A stretch of DNA of 64,000 bases from Cupriavidus pampae (GTDB lineage Bacteria; Pseudomonadota; Gammaproteobacteria; Burkholderiales; Burkholderiaceae), in contig NZ_CAJZAG010000001.1 in assembly GCF_914271485.1 (NCBI RefSeq), forward strand, positions 682,001 to 746,000. Reading direction: 5' to 3'. Below, in pieces: positions 55,043 to 63,174 of the stretch; positions within the stretch are counted from its first letter, which is position 1, and every line of letters begins with the position of its first letter. The notes below the pieces were generated by a model, which had not been told where the DNA came from, ran no database searches, and saw only the letters and a program-made list of their open reading frames with translations. Position numbers and translations under genes: made by a program.

Positions 55043-55852
55043 CTATTCGAAGATTTCATCCAGCAGTTCGGAACACAGTCCCAGCATATCGTCGGGTTCA
55101 AGCGTCCTGTCTGAGGGAATGCGTGCAGCCTCACGCAGCGTGTCCGTGACTTTCGAGAATACCTGCCTGCGTGCGTCGATGACCTTGGCGACTTCGCGCT
55201 CAGGGTAGAGGGGGACGATCACCTTCTTCCATGTCGTCGTGAGTACCTCGACCCGCGCGCCAAACAGCTCGAGCGTGTCGTAGATATAGAGGACGTCCTG
55301 AGGCCTTTTCTCCTTCTTCCGATTTTCGTGGATCAGGAGCTTCTGAGCGATGAACGCCACTGGATTAGGAATCTGGAGGCCGTCGAGCGGCTCTATTGAC
55401 TTGTCATCGGAGGCAAGCGAGATTTGCCATGGCTCGATGAGCAGGAGATCCATGTAACGGAGTTTTTGTGCGGTGACGCCGGCCAGTTTGGTTGTCGCGT
55501 CCGGTTCTCCGGAGCGCTTGACTCCGCTCCCCCGCAAAGTCGTTAGGAACTCGGCATAGAAGCCCTGTTCCTCCGTTCCTAGCGTGTACTTGGAAACCGG
55601 AGGCCTGAACTCGCTTTCCAATTGTTCATGGAATCCTGCTTTCGCGAGCGCCTCCTTGATGTTTCCCTCGAACGTATCTTTGTCTCCCAACGCGACATCA
55701 GCATCTCTCGTGTAGAGCGCATCGTAAGGAGGGATGATCGCCAACGGATGCTGACGATAAAGCCGGTACGCCCAACCGCCGGCGAACACGATTTGATGTC
55801 GCCACGGCTGTAGCGCGATCGCAAGTTTTGCGAAGGCCTCCAGGTCGTTCAT
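55043..55852 (-). CDS. Nucleotidyltransferase-fold protein, candidate AbiEii-type toxin
   Basis: A 269-residue soluble protein with a nucleotidyltransferase active-site pattern: GGWAYRLYRQH (Gly25-Gly26) followed by LYTRDADVALGD, giving the DxD metal ligands Asp50 and Asp52. A later segment VTAQKLRYMDLLL and PNPVAFIAQKLLIHENRKKEKRPQDVLYIYD is typical of AbiEii/GSU2403-type proteins, where Lys and Asp residues support nucleotide transfer. The ATG overlaps the upstream gene's stop (ATGA), so the two are translationally coupled in antitoxin-toxin order. By analogy to AbiE it could transfer a nucleotide to an RNA and arrest growth; this is inference. Codon use is less GC-rich than in the core genes. 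Confidence 0.7.
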   Translation of the reverse strand: MNDLEAFAKLAIALQPWRHQIVFAGGWAYRLYRQHPLAIIPPYDALYTRDADVALGDKDTFEGNIKEALAKAGFHEQLESEFRPPVSKYTLGTEEQGFYAEFLTTLRGSGVKRSGEPDATTKLAGVTAQKLRYMDLLLIEPWQISLASDDKSIEPLDGLQIPNPVAFIAQKLLIHENRKKEKRPQDVLYIYDTLELFGARVEVLTTTWKKVIVPLYPEREVAKVIDARRQVFSKVTDTLREAARIPSDRTLEPDDMLGLCSELLDEIFE

Positions 55853-56967
55853 GTCGTATTCTCGATTAGCCTATTGATGAGTGTGTCTTCGATCAGCTTC
55901 GCCTGCTCGCGACCCCTTGCCGGATGCGAGGAGACATCAAGCCATACCTGAATCGCGTCCGTTGCTGGCACGCCATTACTGGCCACTGCCCCCCTGAAGA
56001 CAGACTCGGGGAACGTTGGCTGCCGTAGGAAGAGGTCAGGCCTTTCCCCTTCACGTGCGGGTCGAATGCCTTTCCATTGCTGTCCGTCATACGAGTTGCT
56101 TAGCTTGCGGACGTACACACGCGGCGTTACGCCGGAGACGTGGCCTAGGCCAAAAGCGTCAGCGGCGCCAAACAACCCCACGCATGCTTCGTTCCGATAG
56201 CGTGTCATGAATTTTTTTAGCTGTCCGTCGTCGTTACCTTGAATGAGATATCGGAACGGCTGTTCTGGCCCGACGCGAACGGCGCTCGCTTTCCAGCGAT
56301 CGAACAGCGCTTGCCGCCTGACAAGTCGGAGAGTTCTGCTCGATGACAAAAAGCCGTCCCGTCGCAATACGCTGAGAAACCGCGACACACTCATCTGAGA
56401 GACCTGAGCCGCTTCAGCCAGGTCTGCTCCATTTCCGAATTCTTTGCGAGGTGCGGATAGCATGCCGAGAGGAATCTCCGGCGCCAGGAGAACCTTCAGC
56501 ATCCACTGGTTGAGGTCAGAGAATAGATTGAAGGCCTGCGGCGCAGAGACACCCCGGCTGAGCGGGCGTTCCTCGAGGCTCGTGAGTTCAGCCAATTCAA
56601 CGCCTTGGAAATACCGTCTGCCGTCGGCGCCGAATAGGCCGAACGCAATGTCGGACGCAAAGTGTCCCGTGAAGTCTGAAACACGACGAATCAACGCGTC
56701 AGGCAACTCATTCACGCCTACCAAGGCCAACGGCTTAGCGTCTGCCTCGCCCTTTGCGTAAGACTGCGCTTCAAGGATGGCTTGAGCCAGCAATGCCACG
56801 ACTCGGTCCGAGCGGGCCTCCGAGGCCGTTTTCACCGCAGCGATGTAATAGTGCGGGCCTCTCTTTAATGTCAGACCTGAATGGTTGTCCACTGAATCGC
56901 GGTATGCCACGTCCCAGTTGAAGTTGGTAAGGAGGTTGGCCAGCGCGAGTTCGGATGCACTCTTCAT
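55849..56967 (-). CDS. Three-part winged-helix regulator, candidate AbiEi-type antitoxin
   Basis: A 372-residue protein. Residues 1-135 resemble a PD-(D/E)XK nuclease-like fold (HYYIAAVKTASEAR, Lys46) but the usual acidic residue before the Lys is Ala, so an active nuclease is doubtful. Residues 150-210 form a winged helix with recognition helix QMSVSRFLSVLRRDGFL. Residues 235-370 end with VPATDAIQVWLDVSSHPARGREQA, the Q-x-x-L-D...RG-x-E-A pattern found in AbiEi-type antitoxins. It precedes the nucleotidyltransferase with a 4-base overlap, and three GGCCATG boxes lie 15-63 bp upstream of its ATG, fitting autorepression. Family assignment is from memory of motifs. Confidence 0.65.
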   Translation of the reverse strand: MKSASELALANLLTNFNWDVAYRDSVDNHSGLTLKRGPHYYIAAVKTASEARSDRVVALLAQAILEAQSYAKGEADAKPLALVGVNELPDALIRRVSDFTGHFASDIAFGLFGADGRRYFQGVELAELTSLEERPLSRGVSAPQAFNLFSDLNQWMLKVLLAPEIPLGMLSAPRKEFGNGADLAEAAQVSQMSVSRFLSVLRRDGFLSSSRTLRLVRRQALFDRWKASAVRVGPEQPFRYLIQGNDDGQLKKFMTRYRNEACVGLFGAADAFGLGHVSGVTPRVYVRKLSNSYDGQQWKGIRPAREGERPDLFLRQPTFPESVFRGAVASNGVPATDAIQVWLDVSSHPARGREQAKLIEDTLINRLIENTT

Positions 56968-56981
56968 AAATGGTATCCCAA

Positions 56982-57030
56982 GGCCATGGTAGATATCATG
57001 GCCATGATATTTAACAGGGCCATGATAGAT
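56982..57030. promoter_or_regulatory. Triple GGCCATG operator of the candidate toxin-antitoxin operon
   Basis: GGCCATG begins at 56982, 57000 and 57018, an exact 18-bp period, each followed by a (A/G)TA(G/T)AT-like tail. The central part also forms a perfect 18-bp palindrome (56993-57010) with half-site ATATCATGG. The array lies 15-63 bp upstream of the regulator start codon, over the likely promoter. Confidence 0.7.
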
Positions 57031-57041
57031 CGAACTCGTCG

Positions 57042-57119
57042 ATGTTTCAATTGGACGGTCCGTATGCGCGCCAAGAGGCTCTTTTGAGTGAATTGTCCGC
57101 CCGTCTCGCAGGGAAGCAT
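57042..57119 (+). other. Short divergent coding-like fragment
   Basis: From ATG 57042 the plus strand reads MFQLDGPYARQEALLSELSA and continues plausibly to about 57120, where it runs into the antisense of the next gene. It could be the surviving 5' end of a gene divergent from the operator, or chance. I recognise no family and see no ribosome site better than average. Confidence 0.25.
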
Positions 57120-57764
57120 CTAGCGCTTAAATTTGCGCGGCTGCGGGCTCCATTTCACCGCGCAGACCTTTGTCAGGTTCAGGTTTGCGTCTGCCTGCAT
57201 CATCGTGAGCCGGCGCCCGTCTTCCCAGATTTCCACCAGCGCCGCATAGGTTTTGCCGCGCAGGTCGAGGTACGACACATAGGAGCCATTGCAGTAGCCG
57301 CCCTCCTGCGATAGACGCTCCAGCGATTCGTTCTCCAGCAGCCGATAGCCGCTGCCGTGTTTTTCGAGGTAGGTATCGCGGATGCAGCGCGCGGTGCCGA
57401 CATGCCGTTCAATGCGGAGGACTGGGTCGGCTCGGCCTGCGACACGAACGTGCGTCACGTCACCGCCATAGCGGGAATACCATTTCAATTCCTCCTCGAT
57501 CGCCTTGGCGTCCTCCGGGCTGGTACCTACCTCCCAGAGTTGCTCCGCCTCGAGATCACCCTTATCGCAGGTACCCGCCATTCGATAACAGAGCGGGACC
57601 TCGTCAGCCGGCCAGGCGAAAGCAGGCAGGCGATTGTGGCGCTCGGCCTTGAGGACTTCCTTGCTTATTTGACTGCAGAGGCCATGATGATCGGCCGCGA
57701 TGCTGCTCAGGCCAAAGAGCAGAAAGATGAGTGCCAGGAAGACTCGATAGACTGATGGTGCCAT
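57120..57764 (-). CDS. Secreted protein of unknown function
   Basis: A 214-residue protein with a signal peptide MAPSVYRVFLALIFLLFGLSS ending near IAA|DHHGL. The mature part has paired cysteines (GLCSQI, PLCYRMAGTCDKG, ARCIRDTY, GGYCNGSY, KVCAVKW), suggesting a disulfide-rich periplasmic protein. A conserved-looking core is LRIERHVGTARCIRDTYLEKHGSGYRLLENE. I do not recognise the family. Its promoter and signal-peptide region are duplicated at 54838-54985 on the other side of the candidate toxin-antitoxin operon. Confidence 0.7.
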   Translation of the reverse strand: MAPSVYRVFLALIFLLFGLSSIAADHHGLCSQISKEVLKAERHNRLPAFAWPADEVPLCYRMAGTCDKGDLEAEQLWEVGTSPEDAKAIEEELKWYSRYGGDVTHVRVAGRADPVLRIERHVGTARCIRDTYLEKHGSGYRLLENESLERLSQEGGYCNGSYVSYLDLRGKTYAALVEIWEDGRRLTMMQADANLNLTKVCAVKWSPQPRKFKR

Positions 57765-57866
57765 GCGTGACCCTTAAATTTTCTTTTTGAGCGCTGCACG
57801 GGGTCAATCTAACATCGGCACTAGGGGACGACAGCCGTCATGAAGAGGGGTGTCAAAGCCTGACAA
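57720..57866. repeat. Direct repeat, copy B (promoter plus signal-peptide start)
   Basis: Counterpart of 54838-54985, covering the first 15 codons of the 57120-57764 gene and about 100 bp upstream. With copy A it brackets the nucleotidyltransferase/regulator operon. Copy B still drives an intact gene, copy A does not. Confidence 0.85.
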
Positions 57867-57871
57867 CAGAG

Positions 57872-57901
57872 CCGTAGGCCGAATACGCATCCGACCTACG
57901 G
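57872..57901 (-). terminator. Hairpin after the old-yellow-enzyme gene
   Basis: CCGTAGG and CCTACGG, extended by further pairing with wobbles to about 13 bp, form a stem 18 bp beyond the oxidoreductase stop. No T-tract is obvious. Probably the end of that transcript; a palindromic repeat is the alternative. Confidence 0.5.
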
Positions 57902-57918
57902 TGCCAATCAAACAAGCA

Positions 57919-59052
57919 TCAGGCCGACTGCACGCGATAGCGTTCCAGCCAGTGCGCGTACGGTGCCGGCAGTACCCACGACGGGCGTTCGATGCCGAGC
58001 TTCATGGCGGTCTGGTACGGCCAGTGCGGGTTGGATAGCATCGCACGACCCACCATCACCAGATCCATCTGACCTTGTTCGACCACGCGATTGGCGATCT
58101 CCGGGTCGTCGATACCCCATGACGATGCCACCGGCAGGCCGGTTTCGCGGTGGACGCGTTCGGCGATCGGGGCCAGGAATGCGGGACCCCACGGGATCTG
58201 CGCATCGGGCGTGGAGAAGCCGACGCTGACGTTCAGCATATCGAGGCCGCCTTCGCGCATGGCACGCACCAGCTCGATCGATTCCTTGAGCGTCTGCTCG
58301 TCATTGCCGTCGTACTCGATCACGCCAAAGCGGGCCGTCAGCGGCAGGTTTTGCGGCCACACCTCGCGTACCGCAGCCAGCGTTTCCAGCAGGAAGCGAC
58401 CGCGGCCGATCGCGTCGTTGCCGTAACCGTCGGTGCGCGCGTTGCCATGCAGCGAGAAGAAGCTCTGCGCCAGATAGCCATGCGCGAAATGCAGTTCCAG
58501 CCATTGGAAGCCGGCATCGCGCGCACGCACGGCGGCGGCAACGAAGTCGGCCTTTACGCGGGCGATATCCGCTTCTGTCATCGCTTCCGGTGTGTTCGGC
58601 AGATGCGCGCCGAACGCCTTGGCCGACGGACCGATGATCTTCCAGCCGCGTGCGTCGTCCTCGGGGATATGGTCGTCGCCTTCCCAAGGGCGATTGGCAC
58701 TGGCCTTGCGGCCCGCATGGGCGATCTGGATGCCCGGCACCGCGCCGCCAGCCTTGATCGCTTCGGCGATACGCGCCATGCCCACGGCCTGCTCGTCATT
58801 CCACAGTCCCGTGCATCCCGGGGTGATGCGGCCTTCCGGCGACACCGCCGTGGCTTCCACGATGACAAGGCCCGCACCGCCACGCGCCAGTCCGGCGTAG
58901 TGGGACAGATGCCAGTCGTTGGTCAGGCCATCGGTAGCGCTGTATTGGCACATCGGCGGCACCGCGATGCGATTGCGCAGCGTGACGTCCTTCAGCGTGA
59001 ACGGGGTGAAAAGTGCGGGTATGTTGGCAGACGTGTTGGCAGGCGTAGTCAT
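57919..59052 (-). CDS. NADH:flavin oxidoreductase, old yellow enzyme family (YqjM type)
   Basis: Cytoplasmic FMN enzyme of 377 residues reducing activated C=C bonds with NAD(P)H. It has the YqjM-type opening LFTPFTLKDVTLRNRIAVPPMCQYSATDG with the redox-sensing Cys in PPMCQYSA, the substrate-binding His pair in QIAHAGRKAS and the segment GFQWLELHFAHGYLAQSFFS, a catalytic Tyr region, and the C-terminal FMN phosphate site LVMVGRAMLSNPHWP. It is divergent from a LysR gene across 94 bp with an inverted repeat, a common inducible arrangement for xenobiotic or enone detoxification. Confidence 0.93.
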   Translation of the reverse strand: MTTPANTSANIPALFTPFTLKDVTLRNRIAVPPMCQYSATDGLTNDWHLSHYAGLARGGAGLVIVEATAVSPEGRITPGCTGLWNDEQAVGMARIAEAIKAGGAVPGIQIAHAGRKASANRPWEGDDHIPEDDARGWKIIGPSAKAFGAHLPNTPEAMTEADIARVKADFVAAAVRARDAGFQWLELHFAHGYLAQSFFSLHGNARTDGYGNDAIGRGRFLLETLAAVREVWPQNLPLTARFGVIEYDGNDEQTLKESIELVRAMREGGLDMLNVSVGFSTPDAQIPWGPAFLAPIAERVHRETGLPVASSWGIDDPEIANRVVEQGQMDLVMVGRAMLSNPHWPYQTAMKLGIERPSWVLPAPYAHWLERYRVQSA

Positions 59053-59122
59053 GGAAGTTTCCTTGCGTATTGCAAGGCAGCAATCTTAACGAGGCCTCGC
59101 TATAATGAAAACCATCTCGCCG

Positions 59123-59137
59123 TTATCGTTCTGATAA
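59123..59137. promoter_or_regulatory. LysR-type inverted repeat
   Basis: TTATC-GTTCT-GATAA, a 15-bp interrupted dyad of the T-N11-A class, lies 10 bp before the LysR ATG and 71 bp before the divergent oxidoreductase ATG. A TATAAT hexamer is at 59101-59106, within range of the site. Confidence 0.55.
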
Positions 59138-59146
59138 GAGTTCGTT

Positions 59147-60022
59147 ATGTTCAATCCGCAATGGCTGCGCTCGTTCGCGATGGTGGCCCAGACCGGCAGC
59201 TTCACGCAGGCTGCGGACCAGCTAGGCCTGACGCAGGCAGCGGTGAGCCAGCACATTCGTCACTTGGAGGACTCGCTCGGATCATTGCTGATCCGGCGAC
59301 CGCGCGCGGTGGAGCTAACTCCAGCCGGCAAAGTGCTGCTCGACTACTGCGCCGACATGGAGGCCGCCAACGACCGTCTGCGCGCACAGCTCAGCAGCCA
59401 TGCCGACAGCGGTGTGGTGGGGCTGATCACGCCCGGCAGCATCGGGCTGTTCTTGTATCCACGCCTGCTGGATCTGCAGGGGAAGACACCGGGTTTGATC
59501 ATTCGCCACCGGTTTGCGCCCGATGCCGAGTCGTTGGAAAGCGTGCTGCAGAATCGCTTCGATGTGGGGCTGGTATCGCTCAAGCCCGACGATCCGCGGC
59601 TGACGGCGAGTCCGTTCAGCGAGGAGCCGCTGGAGTTGGTTTATCCCGCCAACGAGTGCGTGCATGGGTGGGACGATCTGCAGCGCATTGGTTTCTGCGA
59701 TCACCCCGATGGCAAGGCGATGGCCAGTCGTCTGTTGAGCCGTCATTACCCCGGTAACCCGGGCGTGAGCACACTGCCATGCCGCGGCTTCAGCAATCAG
59801 GTCAGTCTGATGCTCGAGCCCGTCGCGCGCGGGTTTGGTTTTACCGTGATTCCGCGTTACGCGCGTCAGGCCTTTGCGCGGCAGGAGCAGATTCGCGTGC
59901 TGGACTGCCATGCGCCCGTCATCGATCGACTGTGGTTGATTCATCGTTCCGAATGGCCACTATCGCCGCGCGTGACGCGCGTGGTGGATTACCTGCGCAC
60001 GCAGGTGCCCGCAGCCGTGTGA
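59147..60022 (+). CDS. LysR-family transcriptional regulator
   Basis: Regulator of 291 residues with the canonical helix-turn-helix WLRSFAMVAQTGSFTQAADQLGLTQAAVSQHIRHLEDSLG (about residues 6-45) and an effector domain from about residue 90. It is divergent from the old-yellow-enzyme gene and is probably its regulator. The following hydrolase gene starts 6 bp after its stop, so those two may be co-transcribed. The effector is not known. Confidence 0.92.
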   Translation: MFNPQWLRSFAMVAQTGSFTQAADQLGLTQAAVSQHIRHLEDSLGSLLIRRPRAVELTPAGKVLLDYCADMEAANDRLRAQLSSHADSGVVGLITPGSIGLFLYPRLLDLQGKTPGLIIRHRFAPDAESLESVLQNRFDVGLVSLKPDDPRLTASPFSEEPLELVYPANECVHGWDDLQRIGFCDHPDGKAMASRLLSRHYPGNPGVSTLPCRGFSNQVSLMLEPVARGFGFTVIPRYARQAFARQEQIRVLDCHAPVIDRLWLIHRSEWPLSPRVTRVVDYLRTQVPAAV

Positions 60023-60028
60023 GAGTCC

Positions 60029-60982
60029 ATGCGTTCTTCAACTACCCATTCGTCGTTCTATCTTCGTCGCCCGGATGGGCATCGGCTGCATGTGTCAGTA
60101 GCGGGGCCCGCCGATGGTGAGCCGTGGGTCGTGGTGCATGGTGGTCCCGGTGGGCGTTGCTATCCCGCGATGACCGCATGGTTCGACCTCGCGCGGCATC
60201 GCGTGGTGATGCCCGATCAGCGCGGCGCGGGCGCGTCGAAGCCGGCGGGCTCGTTGCGGCGCAATTCGGTGACGTCGCTGATCGCCGATCTCGAAGCCTT
60301 GCGCAAACATCTGGGCATCGCGCGCTGGGGCGTGGTGGGCGGATCGTGGGGCGCGGCGCTGGCGCTCGCGTATGCGGCGCGGCATCCGCAGGCGGTGACG
60401 CGTATCGTGCTGCGGGGCAGCTTTCTGACGGGGTGGGATGACATGCTGCGGCTGTTTTCGCCGCGGCAGCGCGGGCTGCTGATGTTGCACGGCGTGCCGC
60501 AGGCTGGCGAGCGTCTGGCGACTGCGCAGGGGACCTTCGGCGCGGTGGTCAACCGGTTGTTGCACGGCGCGCGCCACGCGCAGCATCGTCTTGCCGCAGG
60601 CTATGAGCGTGTCGAGCGCAGCGCGCTACGACTGCCGCCGGTGCGCAAGGTGCGCATGCGAGGTGACGTGCAGAAGCAGCACGAGGCGAGACGCCATCGA
60701 TATCGGATTCAGGCGCATTACCTGCGCCACCGTGCGTGGCTCGGCAAGCCAGAAGTGTTACGCGCCGCGCGCGAGATCGGGCGGCAGGGCATTCCTGTGA
60801 CGATCCTGCATGGCCGGCGCGATCGCGTGTGCGATCCGGGCAATGCGATGCGGCTGCAGCAGGTGCTACCCGCCGCCACGCTGCGTTGGATCGAAGCCGG
60901 GCATCTGCCGGTGGGCAAGATGGCTGCGGCGTTGAAGTCCGCGATTGCGGATGTTCCGCCCGCTGAGGGCGTCGGCCGCTAG
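60029..60982 (+). CDS. Alpha/beta hydrolase, proline iminopeptidase-like
   Basis: Hydrolase of 317 residues. It has oxyanion motif [12 protein letters not shown] (residues 37-48), PDQRGAGAS, nucleophile elbow [16 protein letters not shown] with Ser106, acid residue in [11 protein letters not shown] and His in EAGHLPVG. These match the prolyl iminopeptidase (S33) family, though the central cap (about 155-235) is Arg/His-rich and shorter than in typical members, so substrate preference may differ. It follows the LysR gene by 6 bp and converges on pqqE, sharing the stop tetranucleotide CTAG. A proteolytic role in PQQ precursor handling is possible but unproven. Confidence 0.85.
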   Translation: MRSSTTHSSFYLRRPDGHRLHVSVAGPADGEPWVVVHGGPGGRCYPAMTAWFDLARHRVVMPDQRGAGASKPAGSLRRNSVTSLIADLEALRKHLGIARWGVVGGSWGAALALAYAARHPQAVTRIVLRGSFLTGWDDMLRLFSPRQRGLLMLHGVPQAGERLATAQGTFGAVVNRLLHGARHAQHRLAAGYERVERSALRLPPVRKVRMRGDVQKQHEARRHRYRIQAHYLRHRAWLGKPEVLRAAREIGRQGIPVTILHGRRDRVCDPGNAMRLQQVLPAATLRWIEAGHLPVGKMAAALKSAIADVPPAEGVGR

Positions 60983-62187
60983 CGCGCTTTGGCGTCGCCG
61001 CTGGCAAACGCGCGCGAGGCGGCGTCGGCGCGGAACACCAGCGGATATTCACTCGCTGTGGCATGACCCGCCAACGCCGCGCTGGCGCCATGCATCACCA
61101 CCTCGCGCACGCGCGCGTGATCGGGCGACTTGTCGCAGACCGGATCGGTACGCGCCGGATCGCCCGTCAGCAGAAACGCCTGACAACGGCAGCCGCCAAG
61201 ATCGTTCTCGCGCTCGTCGCAGCTGCGGCACGGTTCGGGCATCCACGCGGTGCCGCGAAAGCGCTGGAACGCATCGCTGTGATACCAGATGTCGCTCAAC
61301 GATTGCTCGGCCACGTTCGGCAGCGTGAGTCCCGGCAGGCCGCGCGCCGCATGGCATGGCAAAGCGGCGCCATCGGGGGCAACGCCGAGAAACACCGAGC
61401 CCCAGCCATTCATGCATTTCTTCGGCCGCGTCTCGTAATAGTCGGGCACCACGAACAGGATGCGGCAGCGTTTGCCGATCTTCTCCCGGTAGGCCGCCAC
61501 CACCGCCTCCGCTTCACGCAACTGCGTCTCGGTGGGCATCAGCGCCAGACGGTTCTCCCACGCCCACCCGTAGTACTGCGTGTTGGCCAGCTCCAGATAC
61601 TCCGCACCCATCTCGAGCGCCATCTCGATGATCGCGCCCACATGCGGCAGGTTATAGCGATGCAGCACGCAGTTGAGCACCATCGGATAGCCATGCGCCT
61701 TGATCAGCGTGGCCACGCGCTGCTTGAGCGCGAACGTGCGCGTACTCGACAGAAAGTCGTTCATCTCGCGCGTGGAGTCCTGGAACGACAACTGGATATG
61801 GTCGAGCCCGGCTTCGCGCAGCGCGGCCAGACGCGCGTCGGTCAGGCCCACGCCCGATGTAATCAGATTGGTATAGAAACCCAGCCCGCGCGCATGGGCC
61901 ACGAGTTCTTCGAGGTCGTCGCGCAGCAGTGGCTCGCCACCCGAGAAGCCCAGTTGCGCCGCGCCCAGCGCGCGCGCTTCGGTCAGTACGCGGCGCCATT
62001 GCGCGGTATCGAGTTCGCGATCATGGCGCGCGTAGTCGAGCGGGTTGTAGCAGAACGCGCAATGCAGCGGGCAACGATATGTCAGTTCCGCGAGCAGCCA
62101 CAGCGGTGGGGCAGGTTGGGCGATCGGGGAAGAGGAGTCGGCGCGCGGCTCAGACAAGCCAGCCACGCTCGATGGCGTGTTTGACAA
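60979..62187 (-). CDS. pqqE: PqqE, radical SAM enzyme of PQQ biosynthesis
   Basis: Radical-SAM protein of 402 residues that makes the C-C crosslink between Glu and Tyr of the PqqA peptide. The cluster motif is CPLHCAFC (Cys39, Cys43, Cys46), followed by [13 protein letters not shown]; the C-terminal SPASM region has [25 protein letters not shown] and [23 protein letters not shown], cysteines for auxiliary iron-sulfur clusters. ATG 62187 overlaps pqqD by 38 bp; a TTG at 62157 is an alternative start with a smaller overlap. Works with PqqD as peptide chaperone. Confidence 0.96.
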   Translation of the reverse strand: MSNTPSSVAGLSEPRADSSSPIAQPAPPLWLLAELTYRCPLHCAFCYNPLDYARHDRELDTAQWRRVLTEARALGAAQLGFSGGEPLLRDDLEELVAHARGLGFYTNLITSGVGLTDARLAALREAGLDHIQLSFQDSTREMNDFLSSTRTFALKQRVATLIKAHGYPMVLNCVLHRYNLPHVGAIIEMALEMGAEYLELANTQYYGWAWENRLALMPTETQLREAEAVVAAYREKIGKRCRILFVVPDYYETRPKKCMNGWGSVFLGVAPDGAALPCHAARGLPGLTLPNVAEQSLSDIWYHSDAFQRFRGTAWMPEPCRSCDERENDLGGCRCQAFLLTGDPARTDPVCDKSPDHARVREVVMHGASAALAGHATASEYPLVFRADAASRAFASGDAKAR

Positions 62188-62413
62188 AGGTCTCTACCTC
62201 CGGAGCAATGCCTTCGATACCGAAGGCCTGTTGCAGTTCTTCCACCATCATGGCGACGGTATGGGCGCCGTCGCAGCGCTGCAGAATCGCGCCCGCGCTG
62301 TCATTGAGCTTGACCATGCCTTCCGGATACAGCAGCACCCATGCCTTCTGGGCCTCTTCGAACTGCAGCCGATAGAGCTTGTCGAGCCGGGGCATCTCGA
62401 TGTCGTCATTCAT
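62150..62413 (-). CDS. pqqD: PqqD, peptide-binding chaperone of PQQ biosynthesis
   Basis: Small RiPP-recognition protein of 87 residues that binds PqqA and presents it to PqqE. Conserved segments are [41 protein letters not shown] and the C-terminal helix [16 protein letters not shown]. The ATG lies 11 bp after the pqqC stop with an AAGGA ribosome site. It is a separate gene here, not fused to pqqC as in some species. Confidence 0.95.
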   Translation of the reverse strand: MNDDIEMPRLDKLYRLQFEEAQKAWVLLYPEGMVKLNDSAGAILQRCDGAHTVAMMVEELQQAFGIEGIAPEVETFVKHAIERGWLV

Positions 62414-62424
62414 TGAGCTGTCCT

Positions 62425-63174
62425 TTAATCAGGATACGCCTTTTCAATCGCATCGAGCATCGACCACAGGATGTCGAGCTTGAACTGGAGAATCTCCACC
62501 GCGCGGGTCTGTTGCTCGGGCGTGCGGAAATAGTCGAGCGTGACGCGCAGACCGTGATCGACGTCACGCTGCGCGAGGGGAATACGCGAGCGGAAGTACG
62601 CCAGGCCCTCGGGCTGGATCCACGGGTACTGATCGGGCCAGCCCGACAGGCGCTCCTTGTGAATCGCGGGCGCGAACATTTCCGTTAGCGACGAGCACAC
62701 GGCTTCCTGCCACGGCGCGCGGCGCGCGAAATTCACGTACGCATCCACGGCAAAACGCACGCCGGGCAGCACTAGCTCCTGCGACCACAATTGCTCGCGT
62801 GTCAGCCCCACGGCTTCGCCGAGGCGCGTCCATGCCTCGATGCCGCCCGGTTCGGTATCGGTGCCATCGTGATCGAGAATGCGGATCACCCATTCGCGCC
62901 GCGTTGCGCGATCGGGGCAATTGGACAGGATCGCGGCATCCTTGAGCGGAATGTTCAACTGGTAGTAGAAACGATTCGCCACCCATCCGCGAATCTGTTC
63001 GGGCGAGCATTGGCCACTGGCCATGCGCCGGTTGAACGGATGATGGATGTGATAACGCGACTCCATGCCGCGCAGGCGCGCCTCGAACGCGGCCAGCGTC
63101 GCTGGAGAGATGGCAGGGAGGCCTTCAGCGGAAACGGCAGCGGAAACTTCAGCGGAAACTTCAGGAGCGGTCAC
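62425..63174 (-). CDS. pqqC: PqqC, pyrroloquinoline-quinone synthase
   Basis: Oxidase of 249 residues that performs the last, eight-electron ring-closing oxidation to PQQ without a metal. Family motifs are [66 protein letters not shown] and [14 protein letters not shown]. The start is a GTG at 63174 overlapping the pqqB stop (GTGA). The first 20 residues ([13 protein letters not shown]) come from a 12-bp in-frame repeat and lie before the family core; a start further in would remove them. Confidence 0.95.
   Translation of the reverse strand: MTAPEVSAEVSAAVSAEGLPAISPATLAAFEARLRGMESRYHIHHPFNRRMASGQCSPEQIRGWVANRFYYQLNIPLKDAAILSNCPDRATRREWVIRILDHDGTDTEPGGIEAWTRLGEAVGLTREQLWSQELVLPGVRFAVDAYVNFARRAPWQEAVCSSLTEMFAPAIHKERLSGWPDQYPWIQPEGLAYFRSRIPLAQRDVDHGLRVTLDYFRTPEQQTRAVEILQFKLDILWSMLDAIEKAYPD

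Noticed and set aside
55043..56967. Prophage or integrative element carrying the toxin-antitoxin-like genes
   Set aside because: No integrase, transposase, phage structural gene or tRNA border is present; the flanking repeats are ordinary gene-start duplications.
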